Assembly (NCBI GenBank): GCA_030761205.1
Contig: JAULJL010000010.1
Coordinates: forward strand, 935,001 to 999,000
DNA length: 64,000 bases
Origin: Fremontodendron californicum
Taxonomy: Eukaryota; Streptophyta; Magnoliopsida; Malvales; Malvaceae
Direction: 5' to 3'
Below the pieces are notes generated by a model that was not told where the DNA came from, searched no databases, and worked only from the letters and a program-made list of their open reading frames with translations. This document shows, piece after piece, positions 24,481 through 36,661 of this stretch (the first letter of the stretch is position 1; every line of letters begins with the position of its first letter). The translations under genes and the position numbers were made by a program.

Positions 24481-25987
24481 ACCATTGAGATTTGAGATTA
24501 AGGAGCTTTTTCAACTTTCAATTGATTGCATTACCTCATAAGTCATATCAGGACAGTTAATTGCTATGCATTTCTTTTCATGTGTCATTGAAAGCTCTGC
24601 TCATTTATTTAAGTGTGATTGCAAATAAGTATGGTTAGTATTACTTCAATCTGTTCTGAGAAAACCCCGTTGGCCATTGTAAAATATAGTACTGTTGCAA
24701 CTGTCTTATGTTTTGAAGTGTTTTACGTTGTTCTTTCTGGTTTTGTGGTAAACCACTTCAGTTTTGCTCAGTTCAGATTATAAACTGGGATGATGACACT
24801 GCTTTCGCATAGATGTAAAAAAATTCCGTCTCGGTTACATCCATAACCGCTCTATTCATAATCACTTCAGATTTGGTAGGGTTCGAAGGGAAAAAACATC
24901 ATTAAGTGGATAACATTTCCACTTAAGCCTTTCAAAGAAGGCTATATTATTTTTTTTCTTTGACTTTTCAACTTTTCCAGAACAAAATCTCAACTAGTTG
25001 GCGGTTGGCCTTACTTCTGAAAAAGAAAATTGTAAAAGATCTAGCAGCCGTCTTTCTTTAGTTAGGTGCCTGATAATTTGCAGCAACTACCTACCAATGC
25101 AAGTTCCTCCCATGGATCTTTGCATATAGCCAAGGCCGTGATTCCGAAACATTCATCATACATTAGAATACTTTGTTTTCCTTTTGGTTTTGGCTGAAGA
25201 AAACAGTTATTTAGCTGGGAAATACTGAACAATACATTAAATAACTCGACTCCATCCAATTAGAGAAGGTTGAAAAACACAAGATCGGTGAAAGGTATCT
25301 AATGATCGAAAATGCATTCACGTAATCTCTCTAAATAAGAAATTTTGTACTATTTTTTTTCCATAAGGTACAAATTACACATAACAGATAATAATAACAA
25401 TAACAGAAATGTACGTGTTTCAAACTCAAAGATTAATCTAATTGATTCATAAAATTATTTTTAAAAATCGACATTCAATAAATTTAAATTTAAATCACAA
25501 CATTTACAATTCCTTACTTTATTTCCAAGTTATGATTTTTTTATATATAAAAAAAAATTATATATATAATTAGATAGTCTTTAATATAATTTTTATAATA
25601 TTTGATTCGATTTTGATAACTTTAGATATAATATTGATAACAATCTATTTCGTTATAAATTTTTTTTATGATTTTTGTTTATATATAATTTGATAACCTT
25701 TAATATAATTTTAATAATATTCGACTTTATATAATATATGATGCAAAACAAGTGCAACATAAACTAGTTATCTAAAACATGCCTTGAATCGAAACACCCA
25801 ATTTTCCCACCTGGGTTTCCAATTTTATTCATAAACTTTGCTGCAATTTTTACTTCACAAGTGAAGCCATGTCCTAAATTGCCAACCCATTAAAAATGCG
25901 GACATGGTTTGGAAAATGTTTTTTTTTTTTTTTTTGTGGTAAAAAAGACGCAAAGCCCGCTTTGTAGACGAATTATTTCTTGCTGAA
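24481..25987. other. Intergenic, convergent 3' ends
   Basis: Contains the 3' UTR of the upstream plus-strand gene and, at the right, that of aconitase. About 25330-25750 is AT-rich with partial internal repetition (TTTAATATAATTTT twice). A T run lies at 25920-25935. No gene was recognised. Confidence 0.5.
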
Positions 25988-28900
25988 TCATTGTTTTGAG
26001 CCAATCAAGTTCCTGATGACATACTGCAAAATGCCACCATGGTTGAAATAAGCCAGTTCCACCTACATTTAAGAAACCAAAGCTTCAGTGGGCAGGAAAT
26101 TCAAGGACTGCCTGGAGCAGAGCTCTTATGAGAGTTACCGAATTAGGCAAGAAATAAAGAAAATTTTAAGAAAAACTTTTTAAAATGAACTTCTCGTAAG
26201 CTCCATTATATATGTAATTTGTCATGTTTATATGTAATTCGTGTCATATTTATATGTAAAAAAAAAATTACATAAATACATGACATATTTGTCATATTTA
26301 TATGTAATTTATCATGTTTATATGTAATGAAACCTATTTTAAACTCACCTTAAAACTTTTCAAGAAATGACTAAATTGTGATTTTATTAATGATTACCTC
26401 TGTATCGAATCGTGCTGTACAGGTGAATGACTTGCCACTGTCTGTCGCCACAGTGACATCTTGACCAGGTCTAATTTCACTCACGCTGCTGGGAAGATCA
26501 ATAGTGTAGCGCTCATGGCCTGTCAAACCAAGAGTCTCAGCATCCTCTCCAGGCTTGAAGCATAGTGGAATGATGCCCATGCCCACCAAATTACTACGGT
26601 GAATTCGCTCAAAGCTCTTGGCAATGACTGCTTTTACACCCTGAGTACAACATCATTAATGTCATTATCGAGAGAGACCGGAAAATACATAGAAACGAGC
26701 AGAATATCACTCAAAGTGCGGAAAAGGTTCAGAAAAAGCATCATGGAATTGTGCATTTTTGTTTAGTCAAGCCAAGAACCAGTAATTTGTAACAAAAAAG
26801 TAATAATAACATACCAGCAACATTGGACCTTTGGCAGCCCAGTCTCGAGAACTTCCACTCCCATATTCAGCACCAGCCAAAATTATGGTATCCTGTCCTG
26901 CAGCCTTGTATCTCTGTTTATAAACAAAATTGAATATTATTACAATTCACTCATAAAAGGTCACTTGGGGTGGTGGAGCTCAAAAACTGGTACAAATATT
27001 TAAATCTAACTTCCACAATATGATTTCCCTAATAAAAAAAAAAGGTATTTAACTTAATAGATTTCTCAAGCACAATGAGATGAATGTTCTTTTTTCTGGT
27101 CAAAACAATGAGATGAATGTTAGTCATACAAATTAATACAATGACTTGCAGATAGATCATAATGCAAAGGCTAAATTTCATGCGTAATAACATGTGGTGA
27201 ATTAAGAGTAATAATTTACCATTGCAACATCATATACAGATAGCTTCTCTCCAGTAAGAATATGAATTGTTTTAGGCCCAACTTCTCCTTTCAACAGTTT
27301 GTTCACAAGTCGGATATTTGCAAAAGTGCCCCTGGCCATAATCTCATCATTACCACGGCGACTTCCGTAAGAGTTGAAATCTCTCCTGACCACACCATGT
27401 TCCAAGAGATATTTGGCTGCAGGGCTATCTTTGTGGATGCTTCCAGCTGGGGAGATGTGATCAGTTGTGATACTATCTCCAAAATTAAGCAAGCAGTAAG
27501 CGTCCTTCACCCCATGTGGACCTGGAGGCGACATGGTCATGTCTTTAAAGTATGGTGGCTCATGGATGTAAGTTGATGTTGGAGCCCAGGCATAAAGGGT
27601 ACTGGAAGGTACAGATAACTCATTCCACGTGGGATTTCCTTTGGTGATTGCTTGATATGTAGCTTTAAACATATCAGGTAGCACACTTGATTGCACAACC
27701 TGAAGAGAGTACGATAATGAAAACAATATTAGTTCCTAATATTTTAAGCCTAGGAATCAAGGTAAAGCAGGCTGAGTAAACTCACATTAGCTACTTCTTC
27801 ATTAGAAGGCCAAATATCCCTGAAAAAGATCTCTTTTCCATCTTTCCCTGTACCAATGGGTTCTGTCTCAAAATCAATATCTACCTGCAACATCGCTTCT
27901 AATGAGAAATACACTTGATACTTCAGAAGATAAATAAGTAAATAAAGAAAGAAAGAAAGAGGTCCAAAAATAAACAGCTAAATTATGATAACAAGAAGAC
28001 ATAATATGAGCAGAGATCCAGATAATGATATGAAGCCACATACAGTGCCAGCAAGAGCATAGGCAACAACAAGCGGAGGAGAAGCAAGATAATTAGCCCT
28101 TGTCAAAGGATGTACACGTCCTTCAAAGTTTCTGTTTCCTGACAACACAGCTGCAGCCACCATATCTGGAAGCATGTACAAAACAGCCAAAATGTCAGCT
28201 TCAAACATTCTTATGCAAGGACAACCAGGTATATTCTCATTAAAGAATTTACCATTTTCAGAGATAGCTGATGCCACAGATTCATTAATATCTCCTGAAT
28301 TCCCAATGCATGTAGTGCATCCGTACCCAACTATGTTAAACCCTAACTGGTTCAAGTACTTCTGCAAGCCACTGCAGTGCGTTCCTGAGTTAGCAATATG
28401 AAATAAAGAAGAATGTTTATCACTTGGATAATATACTCCTACATATTATGAAAAGTACCTCTTCTGCAAGTATTTGGTTACAACCCCAGAGCCTGGAGCA
28501 AGACTTGTCTTAATCCATGGCTTAACCTGTTAAAAGTACAATCCAAAAATATGACAAGGCTTATTGCTCAGAAAATTGTACTCGTATAATTATTCTGCCC
28601 AGAGAAACTAACCTCAAAAAACTTCCAGGTCAAAATATCATTTTAAGGCAAAAGAAAATTTCATCTTTTTCCATCAAATGATTTACTATGTTAAGAGATT
28701 AACCTAAAAGATAAATCGCTGCCCTTTTGACAAACAAAATTAGGAATCCTTTCATGGGTATAACTGTTGCATTTGAAAATTTCAAGAGTTGCTCATACCC
28801 ATAGTGTTCACCCACATAAACAGACAATAAGTGGCAATAAATAAAGAATCAACATTGCAGCAATTCAAGGGCCACTTTTCCTAGTTGATCGAAGACATTC

Positions 28901-31900
28901 GATTATTCTCATTATCAATTAGTTCAAAGTGAGATGATTCATATATGTGGACATAAAAGGTGAAGGAAAGGAGAGAAAGCCTACCTCCAATCCTAATTCA
29001 CAAGCTTTCTTTGCAACCACAGCAGCTCCAAGCATTACACTAGGATTTGATGTATTTGTGCAACTAGTAATAGCTGCTATAACCACATCTCCATGCCTCA
29101 GCTCTGCTGGAGTCCCATGGAATGAAAACTTTGCAACCTTGTTCTGAGATTCCTTTGGTATAGCAAATCCCTGTAACAAGAAAATGCAAGTAAGTGAACA
29201 CAGGGAAGAGAACAGGAGAGGATGAAGACAGGTTCTATTTAATCACTTCTGAGTTCTCAAACTGGAAGAAACTGCATAGAAAATTTCTTATCCAGTAATG
29301 CATAAACAAGTTGCCCTAAGCCACTTCATCCTATAGAAGTTCATTGTCACTAATGAGCACATAGTATTTGTAACATCAAAATGTCCGCATGTCCACAGAA
29401 GCAGCTTCAGAGAAGCACAATACAGACCCTTGCCTAATTTATAAAGATCATACCTTGAATCCAACTCTGTTGTCTAAGCAAGCATGCCAATCTGCTTTCA
29501 TTTCTTTCAAAGGAACTCGATCATGTGGCCTGCAATACAGCAGTCAGACTCAGACACACCACAGATGACAGGAATACAAGAAATCAGACAAAGTTTTCAT
29601 GCTACAAAAGGCTGCAGTTTTTACATAGCTAGAAAATTTTACCTCTTGGGCCCTGATATACAGGGTTCAACATCCTCAAGTTTCAATTCCAGGTAGGAAG
29701 AATACACTTTCTCAATCTGAGGCTGAGTTCAGAGAAAAAATTCTCAGTAAGAAACTGAATGCTGAACTTTTTTGAATCATAGAAGAAAGAACCTAATGTG
29801 TATATTTACCTCATTGTAGTCCACAAACATCTTATTGGCCCGTAAATAGGATTCTATCATAGCAATCTACATTTGTGTTCATAAGTCAGTAAACCAATGG
29901 TCGATACATCAATTGAAACAAAGATATACACTAAGGACTTACAGTCTCATCACTTCTTCCAGTCAGTTGTAAATATTGCAGAGTGACATGATCCACAGGG
30001 AAAAATCCCATGGTTGCACCATACTCAGGAGACATGTTGGCAATAGTGGCACGGTCAGCTAATGACAATTCACTCATGCCTTCCCCTGTATAGATAAGTA
30101 AAAGGAAATATCTACCATTAGATAAAAGAAGCAGCACAGAAAAAATAAATACGTATTAAAATAGAGGTTGAATTGAAGACTATACCATAGAATTCCACAA
30201 ACTTGCCAACAACCCCATGCTTCCTCAATATTTGAGTAACTGTCAACACCAAATCAGTAGCCGTCACACCATCCCTCAATTTTCCTAATAGTTTAAACCC
30301 AACAACACCTGGCAAGACCATGCTCATGGGCTGCATTCAAAAGCACAAGTATACAATCATTAACTAAGGGGTTTTTCCTGGCAAACTAGTAATTCACAAA
30401 TTAAAAGTTCACCCTTCCAGCTATGTCTCAAGAGAAAGAAGAAATGCATTAATGCCAATTGGACGCTTAGCCACACATATCCTTTTCTTTTTCTTCCTTT
30501 CTATCATTCCCCCTCTTTTTGTAACACAGGAACCTAATAGTAAGTAATTTACCTGGCCAAGCATGGTAGCTTCTGCTTCTATACCACCAACACCCCAGCC
30601 AGCAACACCTAATCCATCGATCATAGTTGTATGTGAATCTGTTCCGACAACGCTATCAGGGTAAAGCATGCCATTTGTGTTGAAAACGACTCTTCCAAGA
30701 TATTCTAAATTCACCTGTAAACCAAGATTACAGAAACTTAGTTTAGGACACAAAGATGGTGGCAAGCACATGTATTCTGTTTTCATGCTTAACAAAGCTC
30801 ATCATCAATATCAATATGTAATTCCTTTCCCCGTCCTTGACACTATAATTGATCATTTGCAAGAATAGAGGCATTTATTTTGTTACAGCCAATCAAAAAC
30901 CGATTATGTTCTCTTCAAGTAATGTAAAAAATGTTTGTTACCTGATGTACTATTCCTGATCCAGGAGGAACAACAAGCATGTTATCGAATGCATTTGAAC
31001 CCCACTTGAGAAAAGCAAATCTTTCTTTGTTTCTTTGGAATTCAAGTTCCATGTTTGCCTGCACTGCATTTTCCGATCTGGCCACATCAACCTGAACTGA
31101 GTGATCAATAACAAGATCTACGGGAACCTGCACACATCATAATTTTCATCACATACCAACGGTTAAAACAGTTCTCCAGGTATTTACAAAATGAACAACT
31201 CAATAAGAAACGTTGCTTTGATAAGTCTGATAGCATCCCCAAGAATAAGTATATAACTCACCAATGGATTAATTTTATTAGAATCACCACCAAGCTTGTT
31301 CATAGCATCTCGCATGCAGGCGAGATCAACAACAGCAGGAACACCAGTGAAATCCTGAGAAACAGAGAACAATATTACAAAAAATATATTCCTGGCAACG
31401 CAAATTCGCATTAAGAAAAAACTCAATATTATTAAACAAAATCACCATTGTAAAAGTCCGGATTCAAAGCAGACCTGAAGCAGCACTCGAGCTGGCTTAA
31501 ACGGAATCTCAACTTGTTTGGGAGATGTGTTCTCCCAGTCAATGATCTTCTCAACATCCTTACTCTTAACTTGAAACTCATCGCAGTTACGTATCGCGGA
31601 TTCAAGCAGTATTTTAATAGAGTAAGGAAGTTTATCTGCGCAACAAGCATCAATCTCAAATCAACCAAAATCTAAAACAGGCTTTGTTTGGTTAAAGAGA
31701 AACACGAGAAAAAAATCAAAACTGAAAACAGAGCTACGATTTCTATCAATCGCTTCTTCTACTTAATAAAATGAGCTAATAATCAGTGAACAACCTACAG
31801 ATTAGCTTAAAAACACATTGATTCATTTCATTTATTTTATTTTCTTATCATTTCTCGGCAACCAAACGAAACAAACGAAATTTAAAATCTGAAGAGAGTG

Positions 31901-32159
31901 AAAGAAAAAAAAGAGGAACTGACCGATCCTTGGATCATTGAGAGCAGGTAAACAATAGTATTTGCCGAATTCACCACCATCTGGCTTCTCCAAAGTCTTC
32001 AAAATGGTATTGAAAGGATTTTCTGCAGCTAAAAATCAAAACAAATGTAAAATCATGTGGTTGAGTAATAACTAATAACCGGGACTTTTTCAAGTCCTGT
32101 AAAAAAGCGAAAATCTGAAAGAAGAAATTAGAAATGGAAGCTGGTATTTCAGTACCCAT
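25988..32159 (-). CDS. ACO1: Aconitate hydratase (aconitase, ACO1-like)
   Basis: Interconverts citrate and isocitrate via cis-aconitate with a 4Fe-4S cluster. Coding exons in transcript order: 32156-32159, 31924-32028, 31475-31635, 31262-31354, 30942-31127, 30553-30714, 30186-30330, 29943-30085, 29810-29866, 29643-29722, 29454-29529, 28985-29170, 28459-28526, 28253-28371, 28044-28165, 27786-27884, 27220-27699, 26815-26913, 26398-26640, 25988-26062. Sum 2703 nt, 900 residues. Cluster Cys are seen at C441 (TSCTNTSNPS) and C507/C510 (YGCTTCIGNSG). Other landmarks are SVVGTDSHTTMIDGLG and the swivel-domain GAEYGSGSSRDWAAKGP. The first coding exon contributes only ATGG. No in-frame Met lies upstream, so this is the short form without the long N-terminal extension found in some plant aconitases. 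Its targeting (cytosol or mitochondrion) is not decided here. Confidence 0.96.
26156..26360 (-). mobile_element. Mutator-like MITE, family B copy 2, in aconitase last intron
   Basis: A 205-bp element whose reverse complement matches the element at 9438-9779 (GTTTTAAGGT, then TTTCATTACATATAAACATGAT). Flanking 8-bp repeats CAAGAAAT lie at 26148-26155 and 26361-26368. It occupies much of the intron between the last two aconitase exons. Confidence 0.65.
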
Positions 32160-32166
32160 GGCAATG

Positions 32167-32228
32167 AAAATGATCCGAGAAAATATATGATTATCCAAAA
32201 AAAAAATGATCCGAGAAAATATATGATT
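32167..32228. repeat. 26-bp direct duplication in the aconitase 5' leader
   Basis: Two identical 26-bp copies at 32167-32192 and 32203-32228 are separated by 10 bases, starting 8 bases upstream of the aconitase ATG. They probably lie in the 5' UTR. Confidence 0.85.
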
Positions 32229-32296
32229 GATGAAAGCAAGATCTAGAGTATTTCTTTGGGGTTTGAAGGGAGTAGGTGAGCCTTCGTTTTTCGGGG

Positions 32297-32297
32297 A

Positions 32298-32328
<31 letters not shown>

Positions 32329-32329
32329 T
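32297..32329. repeat. AT microsatellite
   Basis: A TATATG then (TA)n tract about 140 bases upstream of the aconitase start. It is likely to be length-polymorphic. Confidence 0.85.
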
Positions 32330-32339
32330 TACTATATAT

Positions 32340-33118
32340 AATGAAAAAAAAAAACTAATATTTTTATTAGATAATATTTTTTTTATATATATTTTTCAAA
32401 CAAACTCATTATCTGAGTGGGTAAATTCTAATTATTATTATGGAAGCTAAAAGACTAAAGTAAGCTAAAAAGGAGAGCATATGCAAAACAAAAGGTTTAA
32501 GAAAAAATAAAATAAAATTTGGAGAGATGCAATGTACGATGTGGCTTTGTTTGTCGTATATTCTGATGAGTTGATCCAAAAGTATGTTAGATACAATACG
32601 ATGCGTACTACGTTTTTTTCCTTTTTTTTTTTTCTTTTTAATCTTTTATTAAAGAGTTTTTGTGAAGGTGGGCTCGTGCTTGGACTTGGCTGGCTCAGGT
32701 ACTCACTCTGACACTGATAGTGACTTCCATCATTTTAATTTTCAAATATTTTTGGGAGGAGATCAGATCAACTTGCCATTCCAACTCCAAAATAAAAATC
32801 TCTCCCGCCACGTGTCTTTGACGCGTTGTTATCTTTCTACATGCAAAAAAAAAAAAAAAAAATTGTGAATAAGCAATGTCATAATCATTCAACCAAAAGC
32901 AAACAAGGGCGACTTTCTATAAGAAAAAAAAGGCAAAAGATCATCTAAACTGAATTCAATGGGAAATTATGTTGACATTGTGAAAATTCGGTGGTAAAAA
33001 AGACTATAAAGAGATTTAAGAGGTTTCATTTTGACAACAATAGATCGATGTGCGAGCAAAAGAGGAAAAAGAAAAAAGTAAAATTTACTAATCCGGACAG
33101 AGATTGGTTATTTGAACG
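32340..33118. other. Intergenic, upstream of aconitase
   Basis: Presumed distal aconitase promoter and AT-rich DNA with poly-A runs near 32846. A CCACGTGTC G-box-like word is at about 32808-32816. No gene recognised. Confidence 0.45.
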
Positions 33119-33126
33119 GATAAGAC

Positions 33127-33409
33127 TAGACCTGTTCACGGGTTGGGCAGCCCGTCCGGTCCGGCAACGGGTCGGGTCTGGACAGGATATTTTGTGTTTC
33201 GGGTCGGCCCGGCCCGGAACAGTAATTTTTATTATCATAATATTATTTAATTTAATTTTAATTATAAAAAAATAAAAAATTTATTTTTTTATTCTAATAA
33301 ACAATGTTTCGGGCCTAAACGGGCGGGCCGGGCTGACCTAAGGCCGGGCCTAGACAGAAAAAATTAAAAAAAACGGGGCGGCGGCCCGACCCGACCATGA
33401 GCAGCTCTA
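33127..33409. mobile_element. hAT-type MITE, GC-rich ends
   Basis: A 283-bp element with imperfect TIRs (left TAGACCTGTTCACGGG; complement of the right end TAGAGCTGCTCATGGT). Perfect 8-bp duplications GATAAGAC lie at 33119-33126 and 33410-33417. The arms are strikingly GC-rich (CGGGTCGGG, GGCCCGGCCC) around an AT-rich centre. It has no coding capacity. Confidence 0.88.
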
Positions 33410-33571
33410 GATAAGACCAGGCAATTGTCTTCAGACACCAAAAACACCAAAAGAAAAGTAAAGCAAAAATAAAGATGGAGGAAAATTCTATCTTTTATGG
33501 AAAATGAGTGATCCATCAGTCTAAAGCCAAAAAAGAAAGCTTCTTTATCTGTTCCTCTCTCTGGTCTTTTG

Positions 33572-34245
33572 TAAGAGTGTTCAAACGGTTAATTCGATTA
33601 ATAATCGAATTAAATTATCATTAATTAAATTAATCGAATTTATTTTTTCATTAACAGTTAAACGAACCAAAATGTTAAAATGGTGAATTAACCGAACCAA
33701 AATTATTTAAGTTAATTCGGTCGATTTTCGAATTAACATAAATAAAAACCTAATTTATTTTGTAACCTATTTTAATACATGATTTTATATCCAAATAATC
33801 TATTCAACCAACCAAAATCCAAAAGCAAAGCATAATAAAACTATTATAAAATCCAAATATCAAACATACTAAATAACTAAACATATTAAACAACTAAAAA
33901 AGCATGATAAAGCATAATGAATATTACATAAGTCTCAAAGCAAAAAAGCACTACCAGACTAAGTAGTTATAGGATAGGTTTTTATTTGTTTATGTTTTTA
34001 TTTTTTTATAAATTAATTTAAAAAAAGTAAGACTTAAACTGGAAAGGGGATTGCCATTTACTATAATTTCGGTTAATTCGTGTAATTCAGTTATTTTCAC
34101 TTAACCAAACCGAATTAATCGATAATCGAAATATTCTAAAAGTATTAACCGTTAACCGAACAAAAATTTGTTCACTTAACGATTAATCGAACCGAAAAAA
34201 AACTTGATCGATTAATTCAATTAAAATCGAATACTGAATACCCTA
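33572..34245. mobile_element. hAT-type non-autonomous element, CGAATTAA-rich
   Basis: A 674-bp element from TAAGAGTGTTCAAACGG to ACTGAATACCCTA. The 8-base flanks GTCTTTTG (33564-33571) and ATCTTTTG (34246-34253) agree at seven of eight positions. The arms are rich in TTAATTCG and CGAATTAA, giving a long fold-back potential. No reading frame of note. Confidence 0.72.
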
Positions 34246-34483
34246 ATCTTTTGGCCATGAACCTTGTTAGTTGTTACTATTTAATTATTATTTAAATATT
34301 TTGGGTGTATTAAATTAAAACAGGTAGAGAAAAAAAAAATGAGAGATTTTATTTCATCGACAAGACATCAATTTTCATGTTTCAAAGAAAGCAGGTAGAG
34401 AAAGAGGGTTGTATCAAAGAAATGAAAGCTTTTAAATGCGAGTTGGTTGATTTGCTCTCTTTTTATCTCTTAAGCACTAACTT

Positions 34484-34504
34484 TCTCTCTCTCTCTCTCT
34501 CTCT
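34484..34504. repeat. CT microsatellite
   Basis: A short uninterrupted (TC)n tract in gene-free DNA. Confidence 0.8.
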
Positions 34505-35071
34505 TTTCTTTTGAATTATTTTTTTTTATAAGTCATATGTTTATTTATCCAAAAGAAAACAGAAAAAGTCATATGTTTATTTATAAAAAAAAAAACAGAA
34601 ATTTTGCTATAATGAATAACTGTACAGCTATAGTGATCATTATACAACTATATTAAGTTTCCATAAGTTTATAAGTATGCTATTTACAGAGCTATTACAA
34701 AAAAATTTAATTCCAACTACTCTAGCCCTTACATTGCTAATAATGAGGTTAAAAAATTTTTGTCGCCTGTGAAGCCTTTCATTCCTTTCTTATCAGGTAT
34801 AGTAAATGCAAGCATTCCAGACTAATCTCAAAATTACTGAACTCAAAGATTTGCCTTTAGATTCTTTCTCTACCCAGCTAAGCTCCTCTTGCTAAGTTCT
34901 CATTGTTCTCCTCTTTTCACTCTCCAAAAGCAATCTGTGGCGCCACAGCTGCTTTGAGAAATCACAACTTTAAAATAAATGATTCTTAATCTCTTCAATG
35001 CAACCGTAAAGAGAACAATTTGTTGGGAGACTGATGCCCCAAGAACGCATTCTATCTTTTGTAGGTCTTTT

Positions 35072-35478
35072 GGATTATTATCCTGTACATTGACAGTGAT
35101 TTTTTAAAATTTCACAAGCGGAGTTTACACGCTTCTGTAATTCATACGATTTATATTTTTTTTATCTGATCGTCGTATTTCATGTTCTATTCGCGTAGAT
35201 TATGCACGTCGAGTTTCGAATAAATTAAAAATGATTAACTATTTGCTTCGATGTAAAAAACTTTCAACCGTTATATATATGTTGAAAAAAACAGTATTCT
35301 CGATCGATATGATAGTGATATCGGATCGATTCAAAACTTTACGTACACGATGAGTACGATTATATTGTTAAATCCAACGGTCAATTTGTACAAATATATA
35401 TGGTATGAAAAGTTACGAAAACGTGCCCCGCTTGTGGAGTTAAAAAAAGTCCACTGACAGTATACAGGATAATAATCC
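35072..35478. mobile_element. Long-TIR element
   Basis: A 407-bp element whose ends are inverted repeats of about 50 bp: left GGATTATTATCCTGTACATT, complement of the right GGATTATTATCCTGTATACT, both followed by a T-rich run and CCACAAGCGGGG or its diverged form TTCACAAGCGGAG. I could not define a clean target-site duplication. Borders rest on the TIRs. Superfamily is uncertain (Mutator-like is a guess). Confidence 0.72.
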
Positions 35479-35587
35479 TTTTCTTTTCATATATGAATTT
35501 TTTAATGTGTCTAAAAGCAATTTACTATATAAATAATATTTTCATCCAAAATATTAAAATTATAAATAAATAGATTAAAATGTAAAT

Positions 35588-36196
35588 TTATTATCGTATT
35601 ATAAATGGATATTAAAATTTGCTATTATTCTTTATTTCAATTAATATTTGTCATTGTACTCTGAGAATAAAGGCATATTTGTCATTTTTACTTTTATTTG
35701 ATTGAATTTTACAATTGAATTTTGATTGAATTTTGTCACTCAATTTTGATTTTTTATTGAATTTTATCACTTAATATTGAGTTTAGATGATTTTAAAATA
35801 AAATTTAACAGAAAAAATTCTTTCAACTATTTCATTTCAATAATTAAAAATAATAAATTAGTTTATAAAAAATAATAAAAACTAAAAAATTAACATAGAA
35901 ATTATAGTTTATAAAAGAAAGACAAAAAAATTATTTTTTTATAAAATAAATATTTTATATTAATCTTTTAATCTTTTATATTAATTAATTATTAAAATAA
36001 AATATTTAAAAGAATATTATTTTTTATTAAATTTTGTTTTCAAATCATTTAAATTTAAAATTGATAGGTAAAATTCAATCCAACGAAAGTTAAGTGGTAT
36101 AATTTAATATTGAGTTAAAATATAGTGATATAATGACAAATATCAATTAAAGTAAAATACAGTGGCAATTTTAATATCCAACTATAATATGATTAA
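35588..36196. mobile_element. AT-rich long-TIR element
   Basis: The left arm (GGATATTAAAATTTGCT followed by AATTAATATTTGTCATT) matches the complement of the right arm (GGATATTAAAATTGCCA followed by AATTGATATTTGTCATT). The inverted ends are at least 70 bases long with mismatches. No target-site duplication was settled and there is no coding capacity. Confidence 0.55.
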
Positions 36197-36661
36197 TCAT
36201 AAGGTTGCGTTAGAAAAGTTAAATTTCAAAAATAATATAAATTATGTAATTAAACACATATAAATATAACATTCATAAATTTATTGGATAATTATTTAGT
36301 GATAATTTTGAAATACTTATAGATATTTGTGAATTTGAAATTCTTATTTTTTATATTTTTTAAACATATAATCATATTAAATTTTAATTAATTTATATAT
36401 AATTTATATATTTTATTTTCGTAATTTATATGACAAATGAAATTTAAGTTTCAAATTTCAAATTTCTAAATATAACATAAATTTATTAATTATTGCATTA
36501 ATTGTAAAAAACTTTGTAAATATTAGTAAGTAAAAACCCTTTATTTTATCTTATATAAAAGCTCCTTCGTAATTCTTAAACCCTGTATTTATTAGATCAC
36601 CGGAACCTTTTCATTCCAATTCTCATTTGATAAATTACCCAAACCAAAGAAAGGGAAAAGA

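Noticed and set aside
32991..33275. 94-codon plus-strand frame
   Set aside because: It enters the hAT MITE at 33127 and has Lys-rich low-complexity start; no coding support.
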